From assembly GCF_003732265.1 (NCBI RefSeq), contig NZ_MOBK01000010.1, forward strand, positions 124,001 through 188,000: DNA of 64,000 nt, written 5' to 3'. Below are positions 26,694 to 35,333 of the stretch, piece after piece. The notes under the pieces were generated by a model that saw nothing but the letters and a program-made list of their open reading frames with translations, was not told where the DNA came from and did not search any database. Made by a program: the position numbers and the translations under genes. The stretch is from Pseudomonas brassicacearum (GTDB lineage: Bacteria; Pseudomonadota; Gammaproteobacteria; Pseudomonadales; Pseudomonadaceae). The first letter of the stretch is position 1. Every line of letters begins with the position of its first letter.

Positions 26694-26745
26694 AAAGCTA
26701 CAAGCTGCAAGCTTAACTCGATAAGCTTGACGCTTGTAGCTTGCA
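26694..26745. repeat. Inverted repeat between hslU and the DUF971 gene
   Basis: AGCTACAAGCTGCAAGCTTA is mirrored by TAAGCTTGACGCTTGTAGCT, forming a stem of about 20 bp with two mismatches. It is AT-richer than the REPs and unrelated to them in sequence. It could end the hslVU transcript or be a short mobile palindrome. Confidence 0.7.
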
Positions 26746-26754
26746 ACTTGAGGC

Positions 26755-28095
26755 TTACAGAATGTAGCGGGACAGGTCTTCGTTCTGTGCCAATTCGCCC
26801 AAGTGGCTGTTGACGTAGTCGGCGTCGATCATGATCACCTTGCCGTCATGGGCGCTGGCCAGGTCACCGGCGCTGAACGACACCTCTTCAAGCAGGCGCT
26901 CAAGCAAGGTGTGCAGGCGACGGGCACCGATGTTCTCGGTCTTCTCGTTGACCTGCCAGGCGATCTCGGCAATGCGCTTGATGCCATCCGGCTGGAATTC
27001 GATGCCCAGGCCTTCGGTTTTCAGCAGGGCGCAATATTGCTCGGTGAGCGACGCATGCGGCTCGCTGAGAATGCGTTCGAAGTCTTCCGGCGTCAGCGCC
27101 TTGAGTTCGACGCGAATCGGCAGGCGACCTTGCAGCTCAGGCACCAGGTCGCTCGGCTTGCTCAGGTGGAATGCACCGGAAGCAATGAACAGGATGTGGT
27201 CGGTCTTGACCATGCCCAGCTTGGTGTTGACGGTGCAGCCTTCGATCAGCGGCAGCAAATCGCGCTGCACGCCTTCACGGGACACGTCGACGCCGCCGGA
27301 GTTGCCACGCTTGGCGACCTTGTCGATTTCGTCGATGAACACGATGCCGTGCTGCTCGACCGCTTCCAGCGCCTTGGCCTTCAACTCTTCTTCGTTGACC
27401 AGGCGGCCGGCTTCTTCGTCACGCACCAGTTTCAGTGCTTCCTTGACCTTGAGCTTGCGGCTTTTCTTTTTGCCCTTGCCCATGTTGGCGAACAGGTTCT
27501 GCAACTGGTTGGTCATTTCTTCCATGCCCGGTGGCGCGGAGATGTCGACGCCGGCCACTTCGGCGACTTCGATTTCGATCTCCTTGTCATCCAGCTGACC
27601 TTCGCGCAGGCGCTTGCGGAACAGCTGACGGGTGTTGGAATCGGTAGCCGATCCGGCGTCTTCGTTACTGAAACCCATGCGTGCCGGTGGCAGCAGGGCG
27701 TCGAGGATACGATCTTCGGCAGCGTCTTCGGCGCGATGGCGGACCTTGGTCATTTCCTGTTCGCGCAGCAGCTTGATCGCCGCGTCTGCCAGGTCACGAA
27801 TGATCGATTCAACGTCGCGGCCCACATAGCCGACTTCGGTGAACTTGGTCGCTTCCACTTTGATGAACGGTGCGTTGGCGAGTTTGGCCAGGCGGCGAGC
27901 GATTTCGGTTTTACCGACACCGGTCGGGCCGATCATCAGGATGTTCTTGGGGGTTACTTCAACGCGCAGCTCTTCCGGCAGCTGCATCCGGCGCCAGCGG
28001 TTACGCAGCGCGATGGCGACGGCGCGCTTGGCATCGTCCTGGCCGATGATATGGCGATTGAGTTCGTGGACGATTTCACGGGGAGTCATGGACAT
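26755..28095 (-). CDS. hslU: HslUV protease ATPase subunit
   Basis: HslU is the AAA+ unfoldase of the HslUV (ClpYQ) heat-shock protease. The 446-residue protein has Walker A GPTGVGKTEIARRLA and Walker B IVFIDEIDKVAKR. It also has the GYVGRDVE pore loop and the C-terminal SRYIL that docks into HslV, here at the very end. Two in-frame ATGs (28095 and 28089) are possible; the family usually begins SMTPREIV. It is 55 bases after hslV and under the same heat-shock promoter. Confidence 0.97.
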   Translation of the reverse strand: MSMTPREIVHELNRHIIGQDDAKRAVAIALRNRWRRMQLPEELRVEVTPKNILMIGPTGVGKTEIARRLAKLANAPFIKVEATKFTEVGYVGRDVESIIRDLADAAIKLLREQEMTKVRHRAEDAAEDRILDALLPPARMGFSNEDAGSATDSNTRQLFRKRLREGQLDDKEIEIEVAEVAGVDISAPPGMEEMTNQLQNLFANMGKGKKKSRKLKVKEALKLVRDEEAGRLVNEEELKAKALEAVEQHGIVFIDEIDKVAKRGNSGGVDVSREGVQRDLLPLIEGCTVNTKLGMVKTDHILFIASGAFHLSKPSDLVPELQGRLPIRVELKALTPEDFERILSEPHASLTEQYCALLKTEGLGIEFQPDGIKRIAEIAWQVNEKTENIGARRLHTLLERLLEEVSFSAGDLASAHDGKVIMIDADYVNSHLGELAQNEDLSRYIL

Positions 28096-28150
28096 AGTAA
28101 TTGGCGGTCCTCAGGTAAAAGTGAGCCGTGGCGTGGTGGCCAAAACAGGC

Positions 28151-28681
28151 TTACTCAGCGAGGTCCTGCTCCTCAATGGTGAAGGTGTGGTTGGTGAATA
28201 CACAGATGTCGCCGGCGATGCCCAGGGCGGTTTCGACGATTTCCCGGGCCGACAGATCGGTCTTCTTCAGCAGTGCGCTGGCAGCGGCCTGGGCGTACCC
28301 GCCGCCGGAACCCATGGCGATCAGGCCTTCTTCGGGTTCAACCACATCGCCGTTGCCGGTGATGATCAGGGAGGCGTCTTTGTTGGCGACCGCGAGCATG
28401 GCTTCTAGGCGGCTGAGCGAACGGTCGGTGCGCCATTCTTTGGCGAGCTCGACAGCTGCGCGAACCAGGTGACCTTGGTGTTTCTCAAGCTGGCCTTCGA
28501 AACGTTCGAAGAGGGTGAAGGCGTCAGCGGTGGCCCCGGCAAAACCGGCGATAACCTGGCCGTGGTACAGGCGGCGAACTTTCTTCGCGTTGCCTTTCAT
28601 CACGGTGTTGCCGAGAGAAACCTGGCCGTCGCCGCCCATGACGACTTTGCCGTGGCGGCGAACTGAAACGATGGTGGTCAA
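28151..28681 (-). CDS. hslV: HslUV protease peptidase subunit
   Basis: HslV is the proteasome-like threonine peptidase. The 176-residue protein begins (M)TTIVSVRRHGKVVMGGDGQ; after Met removal the nucleophile is Thr2. The start codon is TTG (position 28681), with GGAG about 9 bases upstream. GNAKKVRRLYHGQVIAGFAGATADAFTLFERFE is the typical core, seen here in order. It is the first gene after an RpoH-type promoter. Confidence 0.97.
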   Translation of the reverse strand: MTTIVSVRRHGKVVMGGDGQVSLGNTVMKGNAKKVRRLYHGQVIAGFAGATADAFTLFERFEGQLEKHQGHLVRAAVELAKEWRTDRSLSRLEAMLAVANKDASLIITGNGDVVEPEEGLIAMGSGGGYAQAAASALLKKTDLSAREIVETALGIAGDICVFTNHTFTIEEQDLAE

Positions 28682-28726
28682 GGGAGAGTCTCCACGCAGC
28701 GGGGCGAAAATGCCTTATGCCAACTC

Positions 28727-28754
28727 ATATGGGGGTGGTGGAGTGGATTTCAAC
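28727..28754 (-). promoter_or_regulatory. Heat-shock (sigma-32/RpoH) promoter of hslVU
   Basis: On the minus strand the sequence reads GTTGAAA, 13 bases, then CCCCATAT. This matches the RpoH consensus CTTGAAA-N11-16-CCCCATNT at all but one position. It lies about 45 bases upstream of the hslV start, leaving a leader of about 40 bases. Confidence 0.8.
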
Positions 28755-28818
28755 TGTTGGGCGGGAGAGGGGACGAGTGGTGCGAGTCAGGTCGGAGCTG
28801 TGGTGTTTGCCAGGGCCC

Positions 28819-28884
28819 CTTCGCGAGCAAGCCCGCTCCCACCTTGGAATGCGGTCAAATGTGGGAGCGGGCTTGCTCGCGAAG
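28819..28884. repeat. REP pair upstream of hslVU
   Basis: TTCGCGAGCAAGCCCGCTCC and GGGAGCGGGCTTGCTCGCGA are inverted copies about 18 bases apart. They lie between the SPOR protein gene and the hslV promoter. Confidence 0.92.
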
Positions 28885-28911
28885 AACGATGACGCGGTGT
28901 CTCTGACGTGA

Positions 28912-29619
28912 TCAGCGGCTTTGGCGTTGTTGTAACAACAGGTTGCTAAACCCGGCACCGGCCAGTTGTTTCTGCGCCGTGGTCAGTTGTTCGCGGTTGC
29001 TGAACGGCCCGACCAGAACGCGATACCACGTCTCATCCTTCACCGTGCCGGACTCAACCGCCACGGCCTGCCCCAGCAAAATGATCTGCGCGCGAACCTT
29101 GTCCGCATCAGTCTCCTTGCGGAACGAGCCGGCCTGCAGGAAGAACTTGGTCACTGGCGCCGCTTTGGTAACGGGTGGCGCCGGTGGCGGCGTAATCCCG
29201 GCCAGAGCGGCCTGCGCGCGCGCCGTGTCAATCTTCGCCGCTTCGGCCGGCGTTACCGGTGTGGTCGGGATCGCTGGCACTTGTGGCGTTGGCAGAGTCT
29301 TCTCAGGCACGGCATCCGGCGGCACGATCACTTCCGATTCCGGCAGCAAGGTGTAGAAGTCGTACTTCGGCTTCACCGGTTGCGTCGGGCTCGGCGGGGT
29401 CTTGTTGGCCTCGGCGATCTTGGCTTTCTGTTGCTGTTCCACCTTCTCGCGCTTGACCGTGTCGCTGCCCTTGCCGGGTTCCAGTTTCATCAGGAAGACG
29501 ATGAACGCGCCGACCGTCAGGCCAATAGCCATCCACAGCCAGCCCGGGATCGGCTGTTTTGCAGGAGCTTGGTAACGGCTGGCGCCACGCTTGGGTGCAG
29601 GTTTTTTCTTGGCAGCCAA
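28912..29619 (-). CDS. SPOR domain membrane protein, FtsN-like
   Basis: The 235-residue protein has a short basic cytosolic N terminus (MAAKKKPAPKRGASRYQAP) and one membrane helix (about residues 27-45). A Pro-rich periplasmic linker follows, then a C-terminal SPOR domain (FFLQAGSFRKETDADKVRAQ, then WYRVLVGPFSNREQL). SPOR domains bind denuded peptidoglycan glycans at the septum. The layout is that of FtsN, and in Pseudomonas the gene sits after argS as here, so an FtsN role is likely but not shown. Confidence 0.85.
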   Translation of the reverse strand: MAAKKKPAPKRGASRYQAPAKQPIPGWLWMAIGLTVGAFIVFLMKLEPGKGSDTVKREKVEQQQKAKIAEANKTPPSPTQPVKPKYDFYTLLPESEVIVPPDAVPEKTLPTPQVPAIPTTPVTPAEAAKIDTARAQAALAGITPPPAPPVTKAAPVTKFFLQAGSFRKETDADKVRAQIILLGQAVAVESGTVKDETWYRVLVGPFSNREQLTTAQKQLAGAGFSNLLLQQRQSR

Positions 29620-29620
29620 C

Positions 29621-31357
29621 TTACATACGCTCCAGAGTTTCCAGACCCAAGAGTTCCAGGCCTTGCTTGAGAGTGCGGCCGGTCAGCGCGGCGAGGCGCA
29701 GACGGCTTTGCATTTGCGCCGGGGTGTCGGCGCTGAGGATCGGGCAGTTCTCGTAGAAGCTGGAGAACAGGCCGGCCACATCGTACAGGTAGGTGCAGAG
29801 AATGTGCGGCGTGCCTTTGTCGGACACGTTGTTGAGGATTTCACCGAACTGCGCCAGTTTGGCGGCCAGTTCAAGTTCGTGCTCCGCTTCCAGCACGATC
29901 TGGCCTTCGACTTCGGTGAAGTCCTTGCCCAGTTTACGGAACACGCCAGCGACGCGGGTGTAGGCATACAGCAAGTACGGCGCAGTGTTGCCTTCGAAGT
30001 TCAGCATCAAGTCGAAGTTGAAGCTGTAGTCGCTGGTGCGGTGCTTGGACAGGTCGGCGTATTTCACCGCGCCAATGCCCACCACCTTGGCGATGTTGCG
30101 CAACTCGTCATCAGCCAGCTCCGGGTTCTTCTCCTTCACCAGGGTATAGGCGCGCTCCTGGGCTTCGGTCAGCAAGTCGATTAGCTTCACGGTGCCGCCG
30201 TCACGGGTCTTGAACGGACGGCCATCTTTACCGTTCATGGTGCCGAAGCCCATGTGTTCCATTTCCATCGGGTGCGTCACGAAGCCGGCCTTGCGCGCCA
30301 CGGCGAACACTTGCTGGAAGTGCAGGGCCTGACGCTGGTCGACGAAGTACAGCGCGCGATCAGCCTTGAGCTTGCCGCTGCGGTAACGCACGGCCGCCAG
30401 GTCGGTGGTGGCGTAGAGGTAGCCGCCATCTGCCTTGACGATGATCACCGGCAACGGGTCGCCGTCGGCGTTTTTGAACTCGTCGAGGAACACGCACTGG
30501 GCGCCATTGCTCTCGACCAGCATGCCGGCGGCCTTGAGGTCGTTGACCACGTTGATCAGGTCGTCGTTGTAGGCACTTTCGCCCATCACGTCAGCCATGG
30601 TCAGTTTGACGTTCAGCAGTTCGTAGATTTTCTGGCAGTGCGACAGCGAGATGTCCTTGAACTTGGTCCACAGCGCCAGGCAGTCCGGGTCACCGGCTTG
30701 CAGCTTGACCACCAGGCCACGGGCGCGATCGGCAAACTCTTCGGATTCGTCGAAGCGCTGCTTGGCCGCACGGTAGAAGTTTTCCAGGTCCGACAGCTCG
30801 TCGCTGGTGATCGGGTTTTCCTGGAGGTACGCCATCAGCATGCCGAACTGGGTGCCCCAGTCGCCCACGTGGTTCTGACGGATCACGTCGTCGCCGAGGA
30901 ACTCCAGAACGCGCGCCACGCCGTCACCGATGATGGTCGAGCGCAAATGGCCGACGTGCATTTCTTTGGCGAGGTTCGGTGCCGACAGATCGACCACGGT
31001 GCGTTGCACCGGGCCGGCCTTGCGCACGCCGATGTGTGCGTCGGCCAGTGCGGCATCGAGGCGAGTGGCCAGGGCATCGGTGTTCTGGAAGAAGTTCAGG
31101 AAGCCCGGGCCGGCGATTTCGGTTTTGCTGACGTTTTCATCAGCCGGCAGCGCAGCGATGATCTTCTCGGCCAGGTCACGCGGCTTCATGCCGGCCGGTT
31201 TGGCCAGCATCATGGCGATGTTGCTGGCGAAGTCGCCGTTCTTCTTGTCGCGGGAGTTTTCCACCTGGATCGCCGGCGACAGGCCTTCAGGCAACACACC
31301 TTCATTGACGAGTTGGGTGATGGCTTGTTGGATCAGCTGGCGAATGGTGTCTTTCAT
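29621..31357 (-). CDS. argS: Arginyl-tRNA synthetase
   Basis: This class I synthetase charges tRNA-Arg. The start is ATG 31357 (MKDTIRQLIQQAITQLVNEG), giving 578 residues. The HIGH-type motif is HVGHLRST within APNLAKEMHVGHLRSTIIGD. The N-terminal Add-1 domain and the C-terminal anticodon-binding helical domain (ending LLGLETLERM) are complete. The stop is one base from the SPOR gene start, which suggests cotranscription. Confidence 0.97.
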   Translation of the reverse strand: MKDTIRQLIQQAITQLVNEGVLPEGLSPAIQVENSRDKKNGDFASNIAMMLAKPAGMKPRDLAEKIIAALPADENVSKTEIAGPGFLNFFQNTDALATRLDAALADAHIGVRKAGPVQRTVVDLSAPNLAKEMHVGHLRSTIIGDGVARVLEFLGDDVIRQNHVGDWGTQFGMLMAYLQENPITSDELSDLENFYRAAKQRFDESEEFADRARGLVVKLQAGDPDCLALWTKFKDISLSHCQKIYELLNVKLTMADVMGESAYNDDLINVVNDLKAAGMLVESNGAQCVFLDEFKNADGDPLPVIIVKADGGYLYATTDLAAVRYRSGKLKADRALYFVDQRQALHFQQVFAVARKAGFVTHPMEMEHMGFGTMNGKDGRPFKTRDGGTVKLIDLLTEAQERAYTLVKEKNPELADDELRNIAKVVGIGAVKYADLSKHRTSDYSFNFDLMLNFEGNTAPYLLYAYTRVAGVFRKLGKDFTEVEGQIVLEAEHELELAAKLAQFGEILNNVSDKGTPHILCTYLYDVAGLFSSFYENCPILSADTPAQMQSRLRLAALTGRTLKQGLELLGLETLERM

Positions 31358-31490
31358 GGTGGTCTCTTTCGACCGCAAGCGCGGCGCGCGCTTCGATGCG
31401 CTGGTGGAAAAACTGGGCATTATCCGTTGCGAAGACGGGCTTGCCAACTATAGCGGGCAGGATATGGATATGTGGTGACAAATAGTCAGC

Positions 31491-31587
31491 CTTCGCGAGC
31501 AGGCTCGCTCCCACAGGGGATATTCGTCGATCACAAAACCAATGAACACCACAGGTCCATTGTGGGAGCGAGCCTGCTCGCGAAGGC
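31491..31587. repeat. REP pair between priA and argS
   Basis: CTTCGCGAGCAGGCTCGCTC and GGGAGCGAGCCTGCTCGCGA are inverted copies of the variant core in which the central CCCG is replaced. They sit between priA and argS. Confidence 0.9.
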
Positions 31588-31597
31588 GATCTCTAAT

Positions 31598-33817
31598 TCA
31601 ATACAAATCCACGGGATCGACATCCAGCGACCAACGCACCGCCCGCCCACTCGGCATCTGCTCCAGCACCAGCAACCAACTGCTCAACAATCGATGCAGC
31701 GGCGCCCGCGCTGTGGCCTGCAACAACAACTGTGCGCGATAACGCCCGGCGCGGCGCTCCATCGGCGCCGGCACCGGCCCCAACAACTCAATCCCGCCCA
31801 GATTCTGCTCGGCCAGCAAACGCTCGGCCTCGCTGCACGCTTCATCCAGGAAGCTTTCAGCCTGCCCCGGTTTGTGCGCTTCGGCCCGCAGCAGCGCCAA
31901 ATGCGCAAACGGTGGCAGTCCGGCGGAGCGACGTTCGCTCAACGCCTGCTCGGCAAAGGCGAAATACCCTTGCTCGGTCAGCTGCACCAGCAACGGATGG
32001 TCCGCCAGGTGCGTCTGGATAATCACTCTGCCCGGTTCTTCGGCCCGTCCGGCGCGCCCGGCCACCTGAACGATCAACTGCGCCATGCGCTCGCTGGCGC
32101 GGAAGTCGCCGGAAAACAGCCCGCCGTCGGCGTCGAGAATTGACACCAGCGTTACTCGTGGAAAGTGATGCCCTTTGGCAAGCATTTGCGTGCCGACCAA
32201 AATGCACGGCTGGCCTTTCTGAATGGTGGCGAACAGCTGATTCATCGCGTCCTTGCGCGACGTGCTGTCACGGTCGACCCGCAGCACCGGGACGTCCGGG
32301 AACAGAATCGCCAGCCGTTCCTCGGCGCGTTCGGTGCCAGCACCCACGGGGCGCAAATCGACTTTGCTGCATTTCGGGCAGCGCCGCGGTACGCGTTCGA
32401 CGTAGCCGCAGTGGTGGCAGCGCAGCTCGCCGGATCGCTGGTGCACGGTCATCCGCGCATCGCAGCGCTGGCATTCGGACATCCAGCCGCAATCGTGACA
32501 TAGCAGCGTCGGCGCAAAGCCGCGACGATTGAGGAACACCAACACTTGCTGGCCGGCGGCCAGTGTCTGACCGATGGCTTGCTGCATCGGCCCGGAAATA
32601 CCGCTGTCCAGCGGGCGGCTTTTTACATCCAGGCGCAGGAAGCGCGGTTGCTTGGCGCCGCCCGCTCGCTCGTTCAGCCGCAGGAGGCCGTAACGACCGG
32701 TGTAGGCGTTGTGCAGGCTTTCCAGCGACGGGGTGGCGGAGCCGAGGACAATCGGGATGTTTTCCTGCCGTGCGCGGACCAGGGCCAGGTCGCGGGCGTG
32801 ATAACGCAAGCCTTCCTGCTGTTTATAGGAGCCGTCGTGCTCTTCATCGATGATGATCAAGCCTGGGTTTTTCATCGGCGTGAACAGCGCCGAGCGGGTG
32901 CCGATAATGATGTCGGCGTCACCGTCCCGCGCGGCAAGCCAGGCTTCGAGGCGTTCGCGGTCGTTAACCGCCGAGTGAATCAGCGCGATGCGCGCATTGA
33001 AGCGCTGCTCGAAACGAGCGAGTGTCTGCGGGCCGAGGTTGATCTCCGGGATCAGCACCAGCGCCTGCTTGCCGGCTTCGAGGGTTTCGCGGATCAGCTG
33101 TAAATAAACTTCCGTCTTGCCGCTGCCGGTGACGCCGGCCAGCAGAAACGCATGATAGCTGTCGAACCCGGCGCGAATCGCTTCATAGGCGGCGCGTTGT
33201 TCCGGGTTGAGTGGCAGTTCCGGCTGCGCCAGCCAATGTTCATGGCGCGCGCCGGGGGCGTGTTTGCGGATTTCCACCTGGACCAGGTCTTTGGCCAGCA
33301 ACAAATCCAGACTGTCCTTGCTCAGCATCAGTTTGCTCAGCAATTGATGCGCCACGCCGTGGGGATGCTGGGCCAGTGTCGCCAGGGCTTCGCGCTGGCG
33401 GGGCGCGCGGGCGATGCGCGGATCATCAAGGCTGGCGCCCGGCGCGGCGGACCAGAAGCGTTCCTGGCGTGCTTCGGCCAGTTCACCCTGACGCAGCAAC
33501 ACCGGCAGCGCCCAGCTCAAGGTGTCGCCGAGACTGTGTTGGTAGTACTGGGATGTCCACAGGCACAGCTTGAACAGCGCGGGTGGCAGCGGTGGCGTGG
33601 TGTCGAGCAGGGCCAATGCCGGTTTGAGCTTTTCCACCGGCACTTCGCTGGTGTCGGTAATCTCCACCAGAATCCCGATCATTTCCCGCCGACCGAACGG
33701 CACCCGCAGGCGCATGCCCGGTTGCAACTGGGCGCGCAGGACGCCGGCCGGGGCACGGTAATCGAACAGGCGGCGCAGCGGCGAAGGCAGGGCGAGGCGC
33801 AAAATGGCGTCGGGCAC
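31598..33817 (-). CDS. priA: Primosomal protein N' (replication restart helicase)
   Basis: PriA reloads the replisome at stalled forks. The 739-residue protein starts at GTG (MPDAILRLALPSPLRRLFDY). It has the N-terminal 3'-binding domain, helicase Walker A LAGVTGSGKTEVYLQ, and DEEH-box IIIDEEHDGSYKQQEGL. The zinc-binding Cys clusters are CHDCGWMSECQRCDARM and CHHCGYVERVPRRCPKC. Helicase motifs near ERMAQLIVQVAGRAGRAEEPG complete it. Length is typical. Confidence 0.97.
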   Translation of the reverse strand: MPDAILRLALPSPLRRLFDYRAPAGVLRAQLQPGMRLRVPFGRREMIGILVEITDTSEVPVEKLKPALALLDTTPPLPPALFKLCLWTSQYYQHSLGDTLSWALPVLLRQGELAEARQERFWSAAPGASLDDPRIARAPRQREALATLAQHPHGVAHQLLSKLMLSKDSLDLLLAKDLVQVEIRKHAPGARHEHWLAQPELPLNPEQRAAYEAIRAGFDSYHAFLLAGVTGSGKTEVYLQLIRETLEAGKQALVLIPEINLGPQTLARFEQRFNARIALIHSAVNDRERLEAWLAARDGDADIIIGTRSALFTPMKNPGLIIIDEEHDGSYKQQEGLRYHARDLALVRARQENIPIVLGSATPSLESLHNAYTGRYGLLRLNERAGGAKQPRFLRLDVKSRPLDSGISGPMQQAIGQTLAAGQQVLVFLNRRGFAPTLLCHDCGWMSECQRCDARMTVHQRSGELRCHHCGYVERVPRRCPKCSKVDLRPVGAGTERAEERLAILFPDVPVLRVDRDSTSRKDAMNQLFATIQKGQPCILVGTQMLAKGHHFPRVTLVSILDADGGLFSGDFRASERMAQLIVQVAGRAGRAEEPGRVIIQTHLADHPLLVQLTEQGYFAFAEQALSERRSAGLPPFAHLALLRAEAHKPGQAESFLDEACSEAERLLAEQNLGGIELLGPVPAPMERRAGRYRAQLLLQATARAPLHRLLSSWLLVLEQMPSGRAVRWSLDVDPVDLY

Positions 33818-33867
33818 GCGGGGGGATCTCGATAAACGGGCGGTAGTAAAGTCGGACGCATACTAAA

Positions 33868-33956
33868 TGTGGGAGCGGGCTTGCTCGCGAATGCGGTGGA
33901 TCAGACACATCATTGTTGCCTGACACACCGTATTCGCGAGCAAGCCCGCTCCCACA
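33868..33956. repeat. REP pair upstream of priA
   Basis: GGGAGCGGGCTTGCTCGCGA at 33871 and ATTCGCGAGCAAGCCCGCTC at 33931 form an inverted doublet. The linker contains TCAGACACATC and TGTTGCCTGACACACC, which are partly complementary. Confidence 0.92.
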
Positions 33957-34008
33957 AGAGGTGCGCTTTGGGTCGGGAGCCTAGCAGACGGTCGGTCTCA
34001 GCGACAGC

Positions 34009-34036
34009 TTGCGCGATTGGCAATGTCTGGTAGAAT
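34009..34036 (+). promoter_or_regulatory. Candidate sigma-70 promoter of rpmE
   Basis: TTGCGC at 34009 and TAGAAT at 34031 are spaced by 16 bases, upstream of the L31 gene. The predicted start of transcription near 34043 would give a leader of about 60 bases containing the hairpin at 34051-34087. Confidence 0.5.
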
Positions 34037-34050
34037 CCGCGGCCTAATTA

Positions 34051-34087
34051 CGTGCGGTATTCAACAATAGTGTTGAGTGGCGGCACG
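34051..34087 (+). promoter_or_regulatory. Hairpin in the rpmE leader, possible L31 autoregulatory element
   Basis: TCAACA-ATAG-TGTTGA forms a perfect inner stem, and CGTGC/GCACG an outer one, all inside the short leader and just before the GAGGA ribosome site at 34095. Ribosomal-protein leaders for L31 are known in several bacterial groups. That this is one is an inference from position and fold only. Confidence 0.4.
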
Positions 34088-34105
34088 CTAGCCTGAGGAA
34101 TCATC

Positions 34106-34336
34106 ATGAAAGCCGATATCCATCCAACATACGAAGTCACCGCAGTTACCTGCAGCTGTGGCAACAAGTTCGAAACTCGTTCGAACCTGGCCAAGCCTCT
34201 GGCGATCGACGTATGCAACGAGTGCCACCCGTTCTACACCGGTAAGCAGAAGACTCTGGATACTGGCGGTCGTGTACAGCGCTTCGCAGACCGTTTTGGC
34301 GCTTTCGGCAAGAAAGCTCCAGCTGCTGCAGAGTAA
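34106..34336 (+). CDS. rpmE: 50S ribosomal protein L31 (zinc-binding form)
   Basis: The 76-residue protein (MKADIHPTYEVTAVTCSCGN) keeps the four zinc-ligand cysteines as CSC near residues 16-18 and CNEC near 37-40, so it is the C+ form. HPFYTGKQKTLDTGGRVQRF is the L31 signature. It stores zinc and forms the 30S-50S bridge. It is followed closely by the nuclease gene. Confidence 0.97.
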   Translation: MKADIHPTYEVTAVTCSCGNKFETRSNLAKPLAIDVCNECHPFYTGKQKTLDTGGRVQRFADRFGAFGKKAPAAAE

Positions 34337-34350
34337 GGTTGAAGGGCCCG

Positions 34351-35151
34351 ATGGGCTTTTCCTTGCTGTTGAAAAAGGCGTCCCTCGCGGGCGCCTTTTT
34401 TGTGTCCGCGATTTGGCTCTCCGGCGCCCAGGCATTCTGCCCGACGCCGAGCGAACTGGAGTCGGTCACCGTGCAGCGGGTAGTGGATGGCGACACCTTG
34501 CGGCTGAGCGATGGCCGCAGTGTGCGCATGATCGGCTTGAATACGCCTGAGCTGGGCAAGCAGGGCCGTTCCGACGAGCCGTTTGCCGTGGTCGCGCGCA
34601 AACGTCTTGAGGCGCTGGTGGCTGACAGTGCCGCAAACGTCGGTTTGCTGCCGGGTAAAGAAAACAAGGACCACTACGGCCGCACGCTGGCCCATGTCTA
34701 CGGCGCCAACGGTGCCAATCTTGAAGCGCAGATGCTCGCCGAAGGCCTCGGCTTTCAAGTGGCGGTCGCCCCCAATGTCGATCTTGTCGGTTGCCAGCAA
34801 GCTGCCGAACACAGTGCCCGACAGGCCGGGCTTGGGGTTTGGCGGCAATCTCCTGTACTGAAAGCGGAGCAGATCAACGTTTCCGGTTTCGTCGTGCTCA
34901 GCGGTCGTGTGAGCAAGGTTCAGCGCAATCGCGGCGGGGTTTGGATCGAGTTGCAGGATTCGGTTGTATTGCGTGTTGCACCCAATTTGCTCGGGCAGTT
35001 CGATGTCCCGGCGCTGGAAAAGCTGGAAGGCAAGCAGATCGAGGCGCGTGGCTGGGTGCTGGACCGTTCCCGACGCGGCGGGTTGAAATCCGGACAGGCG
35101 CGCTGGCTTCTGCCGCTCACCGATCCGTCGATGCTGCAAATCGCGCGATAA
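34351..35151 (+). CDS. Secreted thermonuclease-family (SNase) nuclease
   Basis: I start at ATG 34351 (MGFSLLLKKASLAGAFFVSA), with GAAGGG upstream, in preference to a TTG at 34339. This gives 266 residues with a signal peptide (cleavage near SGAQAF). The SNase core shows VVDGDTLRLSDGRSVRMIGLNTPE (metal-binding Asp and Thr, active-site Arg) and KDHYGRTLAHVY. An extra C-terminal beta-rich domain (about residues 175-266, VSGFVVLSGRVSKVQRNRGG...) resembles an OB-like fold, not present in minimal SNases. It lies 14 bases after rpmE. Confidence 0.88.
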   Translation: MGFSLLLKKASLAGAFFVSAIWLSGAQAFCPTPSELESVTVQRVVDGDTLRLSDGRSVRMIGLNTPELGKQGRSDEPFAVVARKRLEALVADSAANVGLLPGKENKDHYGRTLAHVYGANGANLEAQMLAEGLGFQVAVAPNVDLVGCQQAAEHSARQAGLGVWRQSPVLKAEQINVSGFVVLSGRVSKVQRNRGGVWIELQDSVVLRVAPNLLGQFDVPALEKLEGKQIEARGWVLDRSRRGGLKSGQARWLLPLTDPSMLQIAR

Positions 35152-35264
35152 GAAAAAATTGTAGACATTTTTTCTGTCGATTGTGAACAGTCTATCCCTT
35201 GTGTTCCGCGGCTCTTGGCCCAAAGTCGTAGGGCCGGGCGCTTGACAGGGGTGACCGGTCAGTC

Positions 35265-35293
35265 TTGTGGGGATTTTGCGAGGCGCGTATCCT
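35265..35293 (+). promoter_or_regulatory. Candidate sigma-70 promoter of malic enzyme gene
   Basis: TTGTGG at 35265 and TATCCT at 35288 are separated by 17 bases, about 40 bases before the start codon. A TTGACA at 35242 upstream has no good partner. An inverted TGTAGACA...TGTCGA arrangement at 35160-35180 lies further upstream. Confidence 0.4.
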
Positions 35294-35333
35294 CGCTGAC
35301 CAGTCTGTCCAACAGTAAAAGCGGAATGCCCCC

